Part shown: piece by piece, positions 44,278-54,185 of the stretch
Layout of the letters: each line of letters begins with the position of its first letter
Numbering within the stretch: position 1 is the first letter of the stretch
Source: Zygnema cylindricum
Taxonomy: Eukaryota > Streptophyta > Zygnematophyceae > Zygnematales > Zygnemataceae
Assembly (NCBI GenBank): GCA_037447655.1
Contig: JBBHKE010002290.1
Span: 225,322-289,321, forward strand
Direction: 5' to 3'
DNA: 64,000 nucleotides
Position numbers and translations under genes: made by a program
Notes under the pieces: model-generated
What the model was told of the DNA's origin: nothing
What the model saw: only the letters and a program-made list of their open reading frames with translations
The model's database searches: none

Positions 44278-44497
44278 CATAAAACATCGTTGCCAAATAT
44301 AGGAAAAAATAATTTATTGTGGCGATGTGTGTACGAACCTTCTGCTTCCTACCTTCTTTACCACTTTTTTAACTTCTAATTACTTTTCTTATATTGATTT
44401 TTGCACTGACTCCCACTCCTTCTCCCACTTCTTTCAACTTCTCCTCCTTCCTCAAAAAAAATCTCTCAATTCAAAATAATGCCACAATAAACCCCCC

Positions 44498-45150
44498 ATG
44501 GCTCTGCTTAACTTCCTAGCAAGGTTTCTAAAGGTCCAGGCTTACGTGGCAACTCCCATTGAACTCCTCCGACCAACCTCCAACGGAACTTGCGAGGCAG
44601 CTTCCTTCTGCACAAAATTCTCCTTTAGTATCGCCCAAACTTTTTTATATCTAGCTGATGAATTCGCATTTTTCCTTTTGGGTTCAAATGCCGATTTTAA
44701 CCTATTTGGTAACCTGCCGGGCAATTATTGAGGCAAATTTCTCGGTTACAATTATAACGCGACTATTAAAATAGGCAGTGTGGCCGTCAATTTTGACACC
44801 TTTTATAATGTGGGTAGAGGCTATGAACTAGCCGACAGAAACGTGGCGTTCCGTGAGAGTTTCTATTCCATTCCAATAGGAGCGAAAGCGGCAAGTATTC
44901 TGAATCAGTTTATTAAAACTCTAACAGTGTGGGTGGACTATAACGGAACGGAGAGCACATGGAATGTGTATTTAAACAGAGGTTCTAAACCCAAAAATCC
45001 CATTGTGACGTGAACGAGATCGCTTTGTGAGCTTTTAAAGCCGACGGGTTGCCCCGAATGTAGTATGGTGACGTCAGCATATCTTGGATTTACTACAGCC
45101 ACGGGTGGTTATTATTCCACGCAAGAAATTCGATCATGGAGCTTCAGCAG
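44498..45150 (+). pseudogene. L-type (legume) lectin domain pseudogene
   Basis: One frame with two in-frame TGA stops (44729 and 45011) reads through the legume-lectin fold: FCTKFSFSIAQ, DEFAFFLLG, GSVAVNFDTFYNVG (the conserved VAVEFDTF), a TVWVDYNGTESTWNVYL strand like the usual V-x-I-x-Y strand, and AYLGFTTATGG with IRSWSFS at the C-terminus, matching GFSAATG and SWSFS. Such domains bind sugars in secreted lectins or in the outer part of receptor kinases. No kinase follows and the start looks incomplete, so it is a fragment. It is the only host-gene-like sequence recognised in the window. Confidence 0.8.
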
Positions 45151-45335
45151 GTATTCAGCAAGTATGTTGCAAGGAGAGGGAGGGAGTGGGAGGAGGAGGG
45201 GGAGGGGGAGGGGGAGGGGGAGGGGGAGGGGGATGGGGAGGGGGTGGGGGAGGGGGAGGCGGAGGGGGAGGGGGAGAGGGAGAGGTTATATTCGATCATG
45301 GAACTTCAACAATTATTGGCCAAGTATGGTAGAAA
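45129..45335 (+). repeat. GGGGAG minisatellite between copies of the lectin 3' end
   Basis: A run of GGGGAG-type hexamers (about 45175-45288) is flanked by two versions of the same sequence, starting ATTCGATCATGGA at 45129 and 45288. Both copies encode a related W-S/N-F stretch in one frame. An AT dinucleotide run follows at 45352-45370. Confidence 0.9.
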
Positions 45336-45395
45336 AGAGCCTTTATATGGATATATATATATATATATATTAATATTCATACGTTTTCGTTCTCT

Positions 45396-45843
45396 TGATT
45401 TGAGGCAAACGGTGACCCAAAGGAGGAAGAAGAAGCACCAGCAGTTGCCATCATATTCAGATTACAAAAGAGGAAACTCTCACGGAAACCACAAAAAGAC
45501 CGTCTTCACAATGAAGCCCCAAGCAAACCAGACGCACACTAGGTCTGCAAATTTGCCACAATATAAACAGTATAACAAAAAAAGCACATGCACAATTTCA
45601 CAGGGTTCCTCCAAAAGACCATAATGATCTTGCAAAAGACCATAATGATCTTGCAATTCAAAAGGACACAGAAACTGCTTCGCAGTTTTCCATTCACTGA
45701 AATCCTAACTCCAAAATATTCTAAGTCCTACATATACAAAGTGAACCTACAGCTGATCTAAACCGTAGCACATTTACCGTGGTGTGTCGGTATACTAAAC
45801 ATTAATCAAACAAAACCCCGCCATCTACCGTAGAAGTATTTAC
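45396..45843 (-). repeat. 3' LTR of D, distal part
   Basis: Matches 56781-57200, including the D gag start encoded at the LTR end (about 45451 on the minus strand). A short duplication (CATAATGATCTTGCAAAAGAC twice, near 45618-45660) is specific to this copy. Confidence 0.88.
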
Positions 45844-46042
45844 TGTAGAAACTAATGGTTTTATTAGTATTTTCTAGGTCTGAAAAGAAATATAGAAGTC
45901 GAGGCAGTCTATCTCTAACTTCTCTCTCCAACTCTCAAACTTGTCGCAGTCACTGAGAAATTGGAGAGGAAGCTAGAGCCATGGCTACCTTGGCTATCCT
46001 GAGGTTTACGGGAATTTTATATTAGGGTTTATATATTTAATT

Positions 46043-46135
46043 AAAATGTATGTGCCGGCGGCAGGATTTGATCCTTGTACCTGCCGGCCGGCAGACTCAA
46101 TGTAGCCGGTAGCCTTAGCCGTTTCATCTAGCGGT
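46043..46135 (-). ncRNA. Antisense tRNA-like Pol III unit in the A2 5' LTR
   Basis: Minus strand: A box TAGATGAAACGGCTAAGGCT (46130-46111), B box GGATCAAATCC (46074-46064) and TTTT at 46046-46043. The copy in the 3' LTR is at about 51444-51536. The same parts lie in the same order as in A1, B and C. Confidence 0.62.
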
Positions 46136-46269
46136 AGTGTTACCTAGCATATAGTTTGATAATTATTTATATATGTATACAAGCGATAAACCATTTAACT
46201 AGAATTAATTACGCGATACATAGATCCAGTAATATGTAATGTACGACTTACGGTACGGACATAAATCAG

Positions 46270-46310
46270 TACCGCGCATTTGTTTCGTAAATGAAACAAA
46301 TACCGCGCAT
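46270..46310 (+). other. GC-rich palindromic module of LTR U3
   Basis: A stem TTTGTTTC/GAAACAAA (46279-46300) is flanked by direct repeats ACCGCGCA (46271-46278, 46302-46309). Just downstream are CGATTAAA/TTTAATCG and TGTGGC/GCCACA inverted repeats. Counterparts occur in LTR C and in the fragment at 34462-34592. Confidence 0.6.
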
Positions 46311-46695
46311 GTATTTATTACGGCTACGATTAAAGCCGAATTTAATCGGACGGCCGGGATTAGCGCCGAGATCGCGGAGGAAGATTTCGGCGGTTTGTGG
46401 CCATCGCCACATCGGATGACGCGTGGCAAAATTCCGTTGGATTGTGGAAACTCCGGAGATTATGGCACCGAATCCGGATTTGACATGTGTCGACATTTTG
46501 GCCATGTCGTACAATATCCGTACATAAAGTACACCGGCAGCTGTACTTTTGCGTACGGAACTCAATTCTGATTGGTTCCGTACATCAGTAGATAGAGTCT
46601 GTGAGAGAGATAGGACTTAGAAAAATTAGAAGATAGGACCCTCTCTCCCAGAGAGCTTCTGTACAAAAGGTCAACTTTGACCCTCCATAACTTAC

Positions 46696-46799
46696 TGCTC
46701 AGGGGAGCAAATTCAGAGATTCTTTTTGCTATCGACTCAGGGGAGTCTTGTCTTCACAGGGGTGAAGTTGGTCAGAGTTTTTGTCTGCCAGGGTGGCAG
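46696..46799 (+). other. RNA hairpin array at the predicted 5' end of the A2 transcript
   Basis: Four perfect stem-loops: TGCTC-AGGG-GAGCA (46696-46709), GACTC-AGGG-GAGTC (46734-46747), CTTCAC-AGGG-GTGAAG (46752-46767), CTGCC-AGGGT-GGCAG (46785-46799). They begin about 30 nt after the TATA-like box and end 74 nt before the gag ATG. The 3' LTR copy is at 52097-52200. Confidence 0.7.
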
Positions 46800-46872
46800 T
46801 TATTTTTGCTTAAACACAAAGGGGTCAGGATTATCCTAGAGGCTTCTTGGAAGCTGTCCACTCTGAGGACTT

Positions 46873-47505
46873 ATGGAGGTCTCAGAGTTTCACGTTATGG
46901 GCCCACCCTCTAGGGTGCCAATATTTAATGGAACTGGCTTCATATACTGGGAAAGTATGATGATAGGAGCTCTATGCGAAAAAAGGTTTTGGGGGATAGT
47001 GAGTGGACGATTGGGGCGTCCATCAAGTCTTGGAATTCCTCCAGGGTTTAAAGGAAGCAGATTCACCAGGAAAGAGGATTCACCTTCAACGGAGGAAACA
47101 AAGGAAGGAGAGGTGGTGGACAAAGGAAAGGAGAAGGAAGCGACCACACCAATAGCAACTGGTTTAGCATTCATGTAACCTATTCCGAGGAACGAGGAGA
47201 ATGATACTGAAACCTTTGACTTCAACAATATGGCGGCAAAGCACTTCATCCTACGCCATCTCACTCAAGGACTTGCATGTCCTCATTTGCAAGTAGAGAG
47301 GGCATCCGATCTTTGGATGGCTCTCATAGAGATGTACCGAAGTGGTACGATTCAGCAACAACAGTTGGCTGATCAGAAAGTTAAGGAGTATGTATACAAA
47401 GGGGGAAATATGTTGGATTTTTGCAATGAGCTTGCTACACTCTTCATGGAGCTAGAGAGTGCGGGTAAAGTTTTTAGTGAAAAATAAAAAGTTAACTATT
47501 TACTA
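46873..47505 (+). pseudogene. gag of A2 with two in-frame stops
   Basis: It starts with ATG inside the LTR (MEVSEF) and crosses the primer site to VMGPPSR. Stops are TAA at 47176 (TCA in A1) and TAA at 47485 (GAA in A1). The rest matches A1 gag closely and continues in the same frame into pol, so the family normally makes one gag-pol reading frame. The copy cannot make full Gag. Confidence 0.9.
46894..46907 (+). promoter_or_regulatory. Primer-binding site of A2
   Basis: GTTATGGGCCCACC, one base after the LTR end, identical to the A1 site. See the A1 entry for the tRNA match. Confidence 0.75.
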
Positions 47506-50500
47506 ATGAAGTTACCTGATGAGTTCGAGAACATAGTCAACCGTGTGCAGGACTTGCCGGACTCAAGGTGGATATGGAACTCAGTGGTAGGGATGATTCT
47601 CGTTCGAGAGAATACGATTGAGATCCGAAGGGGAGGAAAGAGTGGCCAAGCCTTGGCAACAGCGACCGATTGGAGGAACAAGGATTCCCGGAAACTAGTC
47701 AGAAATTATGGGGGTAGGGAGCGGGAAAAACAGGTTGGCGAGTTCGAACCAAGGGCTCCCAAAGGTTTATGTCATTTTTGTAAGAAACCTGGGCACTATA
47801 TGGCAGAGTGCACCAAGCTAACCGAGCTTCGGTTAAAGGAGGGGCAGACCGGTGGTACCCCGAGAGGAAAGAAAAAGCCCCTTGTCACACAGGTACTTGA
47901 GGCGGAATCCGAGGACGAGGACGATGAGCTCCTTTTGGATGAGGAGTTGGAGGCGAAAACTGAGGTTGAAATTCCACGAAGGCAGAAATGTGCTTACGGT
48001 GGATTGAAAGGTGAAGCAGGCTGGATTATAGATTCAGGTGCCTCAATGCACATGTGTAAGGATAGACACCTGTTCACTAAGATAAGAAAGATTCCCATCG
48101 TAGAGATAGAGTACGGGGATGGGAGGATAGTCACCACTACTCTTGTAGGATCGGTAGATCTGAAAGTGTTAGTTGAAGGAAAGACATCCATATTAACATT
48201 CTCCGATGTATTGTTTATTCCGGGGCTGAACAAAAACCTTATCTCTACATCAGTATTAGATGATAAGGGTTTTTTCACTAGCACTAGGGAAGGAGTCTTT
48301 ACTGCTAGTTTTGAGGAGGATGTCTATTTCATTGCTGAGAAAGGTAGCCATGGGATGTTTAGGCTGATCTTAAGTAATGAAACGAAGAAACTTTATTATG
48401 CTGGTGTTCATGATATTATGATGTGGCATAAGAGGCTTGGGCATGTGAATCTAGATAAGTTAAGAGAGATGAAAAAGATGGGAGTGGTGGAAGGGATTCA
48501 TTTCAGTGAGAGTGATGATATAAGTGATTGTAGTGGGTGTGCTCAAGGTAAAGCACACAGATTACCCTTTCCAAAAACAGCCACCTACAAGGGAGAAAAA
48601 CTTCTAGATCTAGTACACACAGATATTTGGGGGCCGGCTAGAGTGCCCTCACCGGGGGGGAAGAGATTTATGATGACTATAACTGATGATTGGTCTCGGT
48701 ATTCCCGAGTATATTTTTTGAAAAACAAGTCAGAAGCTGAGGACTGTTTTAGACAATATAAAGCATGGAGCGAAAAACTCCATGAAACTCCAATCAAGAG
48801 AGTAAGGAGTGACAATGGTGGAGAGTATACTTCTAACCAGTTTGAGGATTTTTTGAGGGAAGATGGGGTTCAACACCAAAAGAGAGTGCCAGAAAATCCT
48901 GAACAGAATGGGGTAGCTGAAAGGTTAAATAGAACACTAAGTGATAGTGCTAGAAGTATGTTGTTGGATAAGAAGATAGGAAAAAGGTTTTGGGCAGAAG
49001 CAATGAACTGTGCTAATTACCTCAAAAATAGAGTTTTTACTTCAGCTATAAAAGATCAAACACCTTATGAGAGATGGACAGGCCGGAAACCAGACTTATC
49101 TCATTTAAAGGTTTTCGGCAGTCAAGTATTCAGTCTAGATAGTGATCGGTCCAATTGGAAGCTAGATCCTAAAGGAAAACCGGGATACTTATTAGGATAT
49201 GATGAGGATGTTAAAGGATATAGAGTTTATGATCTAAAAAGAGAAGATATAATCTTAGTAAAGCATCTAGTAGTTATGGATGATGGAAAGTCTGTGGATC
49301 CCTTCAAATATACAAAGTCAGTAAAAATCAGATTTGAGTCAGAAAATTCTGATGACTTTGAGCTTCCTAACTATCCAGGTTTTAGAGACGATGACATTCT
49401 TGCAGGAACAAATCAGACCGAAAAGGACTCGGCTGTGGAAACTCCAGTGACAACTCTACTCGAAGCGGAAGACGTGGTGGAAATTGATTCGGAATCAAGG
49501 GATAGGGGAGAAGCCGAGTTTGTTCGAAAGAATCCACGAGAACCATCTATTCCGGCCTCAGATTTTGAGGGAGGGAGGAGAAGTAGCAAAAGACTGCAAG
49601 AAAAACAGGTTAATAACAAGGTAACTAAACTATCTCATCAAGATGAACCTCAAACTTATCGAGAGGCGATGACTTGTCCAGAAAGAAACCGGTGGAAGAC
49701 AGCCATCAATGAGGAGATGGCTTCAATCATGGCAGCCGATACTTGGGAGCTGGTGGACTGTCCACCTAACCGAAAACCAATCGGTTGTAAGTGGGTTTTC
49801 AAACTGAAACTGAACCCAGATAACACAATCGAGCGCTACAAGGCCAGATTAGTGGCAAAGGGATTTACACAAAAGGAAGGAATTGACTACGAGGAAACCT
49901 TTGCCCCGGTGGTCAGATTTCCCTCCGTCCGCATACTTCTCAGTTTAGCAGCGGCGGAAGACATGGAAGTGCACCAGATGGACATCAAAACAGCCTTTTT
50001 GCATGGAGAATTAGAAGAGGAGATCTTCATGCGACAACCCGAAGGGTTTGTGGAAGAAGGAGAGGAGAGTAAGGTATGCCGGCTGATTAAATCTCTTTAT
50101 GGTTTGAAACAGGCGCCTCGACAGTGGAATAAGAAGCTTGATGAGTTTCTTACCGGTCTAGGATATATTCGGATCAGCTCAGATCACTCAATCTATGTTT
50201 TCGAAGATGAGGAAGGTTTTATATTTATTGCAATTTATGTTGATGATTTGCTTGTTTTAAGTAAATCAATGGAAAAAATTAATAAACTGAAAACCGATCT
50301 TAAGGGGAGATTTGAAATGAAGGATATGGGGGAAGCAAAATATATTTTGGGAATTCAAGTAGAGAGAGACCGAAAAAGAAAAATTATAAGATTGACTCAA
50401 AAGGAAGCAATAGGAAACATTCTTGAAAAATTTCAAATGGATAAAGCTAATAGTTGCACAACTCCAATGGAATTGAAGAAGGGAAGTGAGGGGAGTGAGG

Positions 50501-51231
50501 AAGAAGGAGTCATAGTCTTAGACGAGGAATTATCTCCTGAAGAACAGAAGTTCATGCAGACTATTCCTTACAGGCAAGTAGTGGGAAGTCTAATCTATTT
50601 TATGAATTGTACCCGGCCGGATTTAGCTGCAGCTGTAGGAGTGCTGAGTAGAAGTCTAAATGCTCCCACTAAGAAGGATTGGGAGGCAGCTAAGAGAGTC
50701 CTTAGATACTTGGTAGGAACTAGAGATCTATGGTTGCATTTGGGTGGGGAGAATACTGACATCACTACTTGGAGTGATGCCAGTTATGGTGATGCTCCGA
50801 TGAGGAGATGTACTTCTGGATATGTATTATATGTGGGTGATGGGGCTTGCTGTTGGAGTAGCAAACAGCAAAAGGTTATTGCTCAGTCCACCATGGAGGC
50901 TGAGTATATGGCCTCTTGCTCTGCTGTTAAAGAATTGATGTGGGTCAAGTCTTTGCTTGGTGAGCTTGGTCACCTTAAGAGTGGTGTGCAAAAAATATTT
51001 TGTGATAATCAGGCAGCAATCGCTATTTCTGCCAATCCTAAACACCATTTTAAAGCCAAACACATGGACATCAGACTCAGCTTTGTTAGAGAGAAAGTAG
51101 AAAACAAAATAATCAGTTTAGAGTACAGACCAGATAGTGAGATGGTAGCAGATATGATGACCAAACCTGTGCCTTCCCCTAAGCTAATTTTTTGCAGGGA
51201 GAAGTGTGGTCTGAAATTAAAGATTGACTAG
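47506..51231 (+). CDS. Copia A2 gag end plus pol, open
   Basis: An open frame of 1241 codons after the second gag stop. It holds the end of capsid, the CCHC knuckle (CHFCKKPGHYMAEC, near 47768), protease DSGA (near 48031), integrase HHCC and D, D, E motifs (HTDIWG, SDNGGEY, VAERLN), RT with YGLKQAPRQW and YVDD (50236-50247), RNase H with SDASYGD and QSTMEAEYMA, and the terminal ADMMTKP. Every catalytic motif expected of Copia is present. The start at 47506 is only the first Met after the stop; the natural protein begins at 46873. Confidence 0.95.
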   Translation: MKLPDEFENIVNRVQDLPDSRWIWNSVVGMILVRENTIEIRRGGKSGQALATATDWRNKDSRKLVRNYGGREREKQVGEFEPRAPKGLCHFCKKPGHYMAECTKLTELRLKEGQTGGTPRGKKKPLVTQVLEAESEDEDDELLLDEELEAKTEVEIPRRQKCAYGGLKGEAGWIIDSGASMHMCKDRHLFTKIRKIPIVEIEYGDGRIVTTTLVGSVDLKVLVEGKTSILTFSDVLFIPGLNKNLISTSVLDDKGFFTSTREGVFTASFEEDVYFIAEKGSHGMFRLILSNETKKLYYAGVHDIMMWHKRLGHVNLDKLREMKKMGVVEGIHFSESDDISDCSGCAQGKAHRLPFPKTATYKGEKLLDLVHTDIWGPARVPSPGGKRFMMTITDDWSRYSRVYFLKNKSEAEDCFRQYKAWSEKLHETPIKRVRSDNGGEYTSNQFEDFLREDGVQHQKRVPENPEQNGVAERLNRTLSDSARSMLLDKKIGKRFWAEAMNCANYLKNRVFTSAIKDQTPYERWTGRKPDLSHLKVFGSQVFSLDSDRSNWKLDPKGKPGYLLGYDEDVKGYRVYDLKREDIILVKHLVVMDDGKSVDPFKYTKSVKIRFESENSDDFELPNYPGFRDDDILAGTNQTEKDSAVETPVTTLLEAEDVVEIDSESRDRGEAEFVRKNPREPSIPASDFEGGRRSSKRLQEKQVNNKVTKLSHQDEPQTYREAMTCPERNRWKTAINEEMASIMAADTWELVDCPPNRKPIGCKWVFKLKLNPDNTIERYKARLVAKGFTQKEGIDYEETFAPVVRFPSVRILLSLAAAEDMEVHQMDIKTAFLHGELEEEIFMRQPEGFVEEGEESKVCRLIKSLYGLKQAPRQWNKKLDEFLTGLGYIRISSDHSIYVFEDEEGFIFIAIYVDDLLVLSKSMEKINKLKTDLKGRFEMKDMGEAKYILGIQVERDRKRKIIRLTQKEAIGNILEKFQMDKANSCTTPMELKKGSEGSEEEGVIVLDEELSPEEQKFMQTIPYRQVVGSLIYFMNCTRPDLAAAVGVLSRSLNAPTKKDWEAAKRVLRYLVGTRDLWLHLGGENTDITTWSDASYGDAPMRRCTSGYVLYVGDGACCWSSKQQKVIAQSTMEAEYMASCSAVKELMWVKSLLGELGHLKSGVQKIFCDNQAAIAISANPKHHFKAKHMDIRLSFVREKVENKIISLEYRPDSEMVADMMTKPVPSPKLIFCREKCGLKLKID

Positions 51232-51244
51232 AAAATAAGGGGAG

Positions 51245-52293
51245 TGTAGAAACTAATGGTTTTATTAGTATTTTCTAGGTCTGAAAAGAAATATAGAAGT
51301 CGAGGCAGTCTATCTCTAACTTCTCTCTCCAACTCTCAAACTTGTCGCAGTCACTGAGAAATTGGAGAGGAAGCTAGAGCCATGGCTACCTTGGCTATCC
51401 TGAGGTTTACGGGAATTTTATATTAGGGTTTATATATTTAATTAAAATGTATGTGCCGGCGGCAGGATTTGATCCTTGTTCCTGCCGGCCGGCAGACACA
51501 ATGTAGCCGGTAGCCTTAGCCGTTTCATCTAGCGGTAGTGTTACCTAGCATATAGTTTGATAATTATTTATATATGTATACAAGCGATAAACCATTTAAC
51601 TAGAATTAATTACGCGATACATAGATCCAGTAATATGTAATGTACGACTTACGGTACGGACATAAATCAGTACCGCGCATTTGTTTCGTAAATGAAACAA
51701 ATACCGCGCATGTATTTATTACGGCTACGATTAAAGCCGAATTTAATCGGACGGCCGGGATTAGCGCCGAGATCGCGGAGGAAGATTTCGGCGGTTTGTG
51801 GCCATCGCCACATCGGATGACGCGTGGCAAAATTCCGTTGGATTGTGGAAACTCCGGAGATTATGGCACCGAATCCGGATTTGACATGTGTCGACATTTT
51901 GGCCATGTCGTACAATATCCGTACATAAAGTACACCGGCAGCTGTACTTTTGCGTACGGAACTCAATTCTGATTGGTTCCGTACATCAGTAGATAGAGTC
52001 TGTGAGAGAGATAGGACTTAGAAAAATTAGAAGATAGGACCCTCTCTCCCAGAGAGCTTCTGTACAAAAGGTCAACTTTGACCCTCCATAACTTACTGCT
52101 CAGGGGAGCAAATTCAGAGATTCTTTTTGCTATCGACTCAGGGGAGTCTTGTCTTCACAGGGGTGAAGTTGGTCAGAGTTTTTGTCTGCCAGGGTGGCAG
52201 TTATTTTTGCTTAAACACAAAGGGGTCAGGATTATCCTAGAGGCTTCTTGGAAGCTGTCCACTCTGAGGACTTATGGAGGTCTCAGAGTTTCA
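51245..52293 (+). repeat. 3' LTR of A2
   Basis: 1049 bp, preceded by AATAAGGGGAG. Almost identical to 45844-46892. Confidence 0.96.
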
Positions 52294-52685
52294 TTTACAT
52301 CAATCCTTAACCCTAGCTGTTGCTAAAATACGCAGTCAAAGTTAGTCCATCGAAATGACGGTTCGGTCAACATTTCTCTTCCAAAAATGACAAAGAACTT
52401 CGTCTGCCGTACGCGTATTCATTCATCACCGAAGGTGAACCTCCATGTGTAAATCTGGTCCCTCAAGTAAATATGTACTTTGTGAACCAACTCAACCAAG
52501 CTTGACTTCCTCACGAATCGACACGTGTACATAGAGTGTACCAAATCTGTGAAATCCCTTTGGAGTTACATACCACACCACATCTTGTCTACGTCAACTC
52601 AGTCTATACACAAAAACAAGCTAAGTCTTCACTCTTTTCCTCACACACGAGATATAGAGAAGACTAAATGTTTCCAAAACCTACA
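52294..52685 (-). repeat. 3' LTR of D, proximal part
   Basis: Continues the D LTR after A2; the minus strand starts TGTAGGTTTTGG at 52685, after a purine tract (GGTTTAGGGGAT). Confidence 0.9.
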
Positions 52686-52759
52686 ATCCCCTAAACCTTT
52701 AGGCTCTCTCAGCCACTAAGTCCACATGCCTCTCTACAAAACTTCAACTTAGGTGCAGG

Positions 52760-54185
52760 TCAAGGCTTAGTCATCATATTTGCTACCATCATCTCATTTG
52801 GCAAATAATTGAGTTTTAAAATTTTGTTCACCACGTTCTCTCTTACAAAATGCAACTTTATATCAATGTGCTTGCTTTTGAAGTGATGACTCAGGTTAGA
52901 TGTAATCGCTATAGCAGCTTGGTTGTCACACCACACTATTTGAGGTCCAAATTGCATAAAGTGAAGTTGTTGAAGGAGAGACTTTACCCAAAGTAACTCC
53001 TTGACAGTTGAGCTGGCTGCCATGTATTCAACCTCCATTGTAGAGTGAGCTGTGACTTTTTGAAGGTTTTTTCTCCAGCAACATGTTCCACTTCCGATCT
53101 TTAGAAAAAATCCGGTGGTGGAGCGCTGGCTTGGCATGTCCCCATAGCTCGCATCGCTCCTAGTCTAAATCTTGACCTTTTCTCCACCGAGAGCGAGTCG
53201 TAGATTTCGTGTCCCTGCAAGATAACGAAGGACCCTCTTTGCTGCCTCCCAATTGGATCTCCTCGGATTTGGTAAACTCCGGCTTAGAGCACCAACTGCA
53301 ACCGCGATGTTCGGGCGTGTGCAGTTCATGAAGTAGATTAGGCTGCCAACAATTTGACGATATGGAATGGCAACCATAAAATCTGCCTCCCCTGATACCT
53401 TGGTGTCATCAAAAATGACTCCTCCCTCGGTCTCTATGCCTTCCACCTTTTGCTTGAATTCCATGGGAGTGGCACTTCCCTTTGCCTCTGCCATGCCAAA
53501 CTTCTCAAGCATATTCCCAATCGCTTCCCGTTGTTTTAGATAGATTATTCTCCTATCTCTATCCCTTTCTACCTGAATCCTGAAAATATACTTAGCCTCT
53601 CCTAAATCTTTCATCTCAAATCTCGAATTCAAGGCTGCTTTTATTTTCTTAATCTCATTTAATGACTTACTCACTAGCAGCAAATCATCTACATACACAG
53701 CAATGTAAATCATCCCATCTTCCCCTTCTATAACATAGACTGAGTGATCTGAACTAATCCTCACAAAACCGAGACCAGTTAGAAAATCATCTAGTTTCAG
53801 ATTCCACTTACGTGGAGCTTACTTCAGACCGTACAAATTTTTCAACAGTTTACCAGATTTTCTTTTTCGGTCTCTGCATACATTTCAGGCTGCCTCATAT
53901 AAATCACTTCCTCTAAATCTCCATGCAAGAAAGCTGTCTTAACATCCATTTGATGGAGTTCCATATCCTCAATGGCTGCTAAAGACAAAAGAATTCTAAG
54001 ATTGGAAACCGGACAACCGAAGAGAAAGTCTCCTCATAGTCAATTCCCTCCTTCTAAATATACCCTTTTGCAACAAGGCGAGCCTTATATCTTTCAATAG
54101 AATTATCTGGATTTAGCTTAACTTTATAAACCCACTTACAACCGATGGCCTTTCGATTCGGCGGAAGCTCCACAAGCTCCCAAGT
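52760..54185 (-). pseudogene. RT and RNase H of D
   Basis: Minus strand. RT pieces in shifted frames (DMELHQMDVKTAFLHGDLEE near 53980-53920) lead into an open part (53764-53165) with VYVIEGEDGMIYIAVYVDDL (YVDD near 53698), NCTRPN and a RVLRYLAGT stretch. A stop near 53163 is followed by RNase H (53137-52760) with STMEVEYMAAS, CDNQAAIAI and MMTKP. Closest in wording to family A. Confidence 0.9.

Larger units (their letters stand above)
45844..46892 (+). repeat. 5' LTR of A2
   Basis: TGTAGAAACT to GAGTTTCA, same layout as LTR A1. The predicted TATA-like site is TGTACAAAAG (46660-46669). Confidence 0.96.
45844..52293 (+). mobile_element. Copia retrotransposon A2, young
   Basis: 6450 bp with two 1049-bp LTRs and target duplication TTTAC (45839-45843 and 52294-52298). 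By eye the LTRs differ at only about two positions, so this is the youngest insertion in the window. Pol is intact and in the same frame as gag, but gag has two stops. It is inserted in the 3' LTR of D. Together, A1 (open gag) and A2 (open pol) show that close active relatives existed recently. Confidence 0.96.

Noticed and set aside
45084-45332. Glycine-rich protein frame over the GGGGAG array
   Set aside because: Pure hexamer repeat with no start context or conserved flanks beyond the duplicated lectin end.
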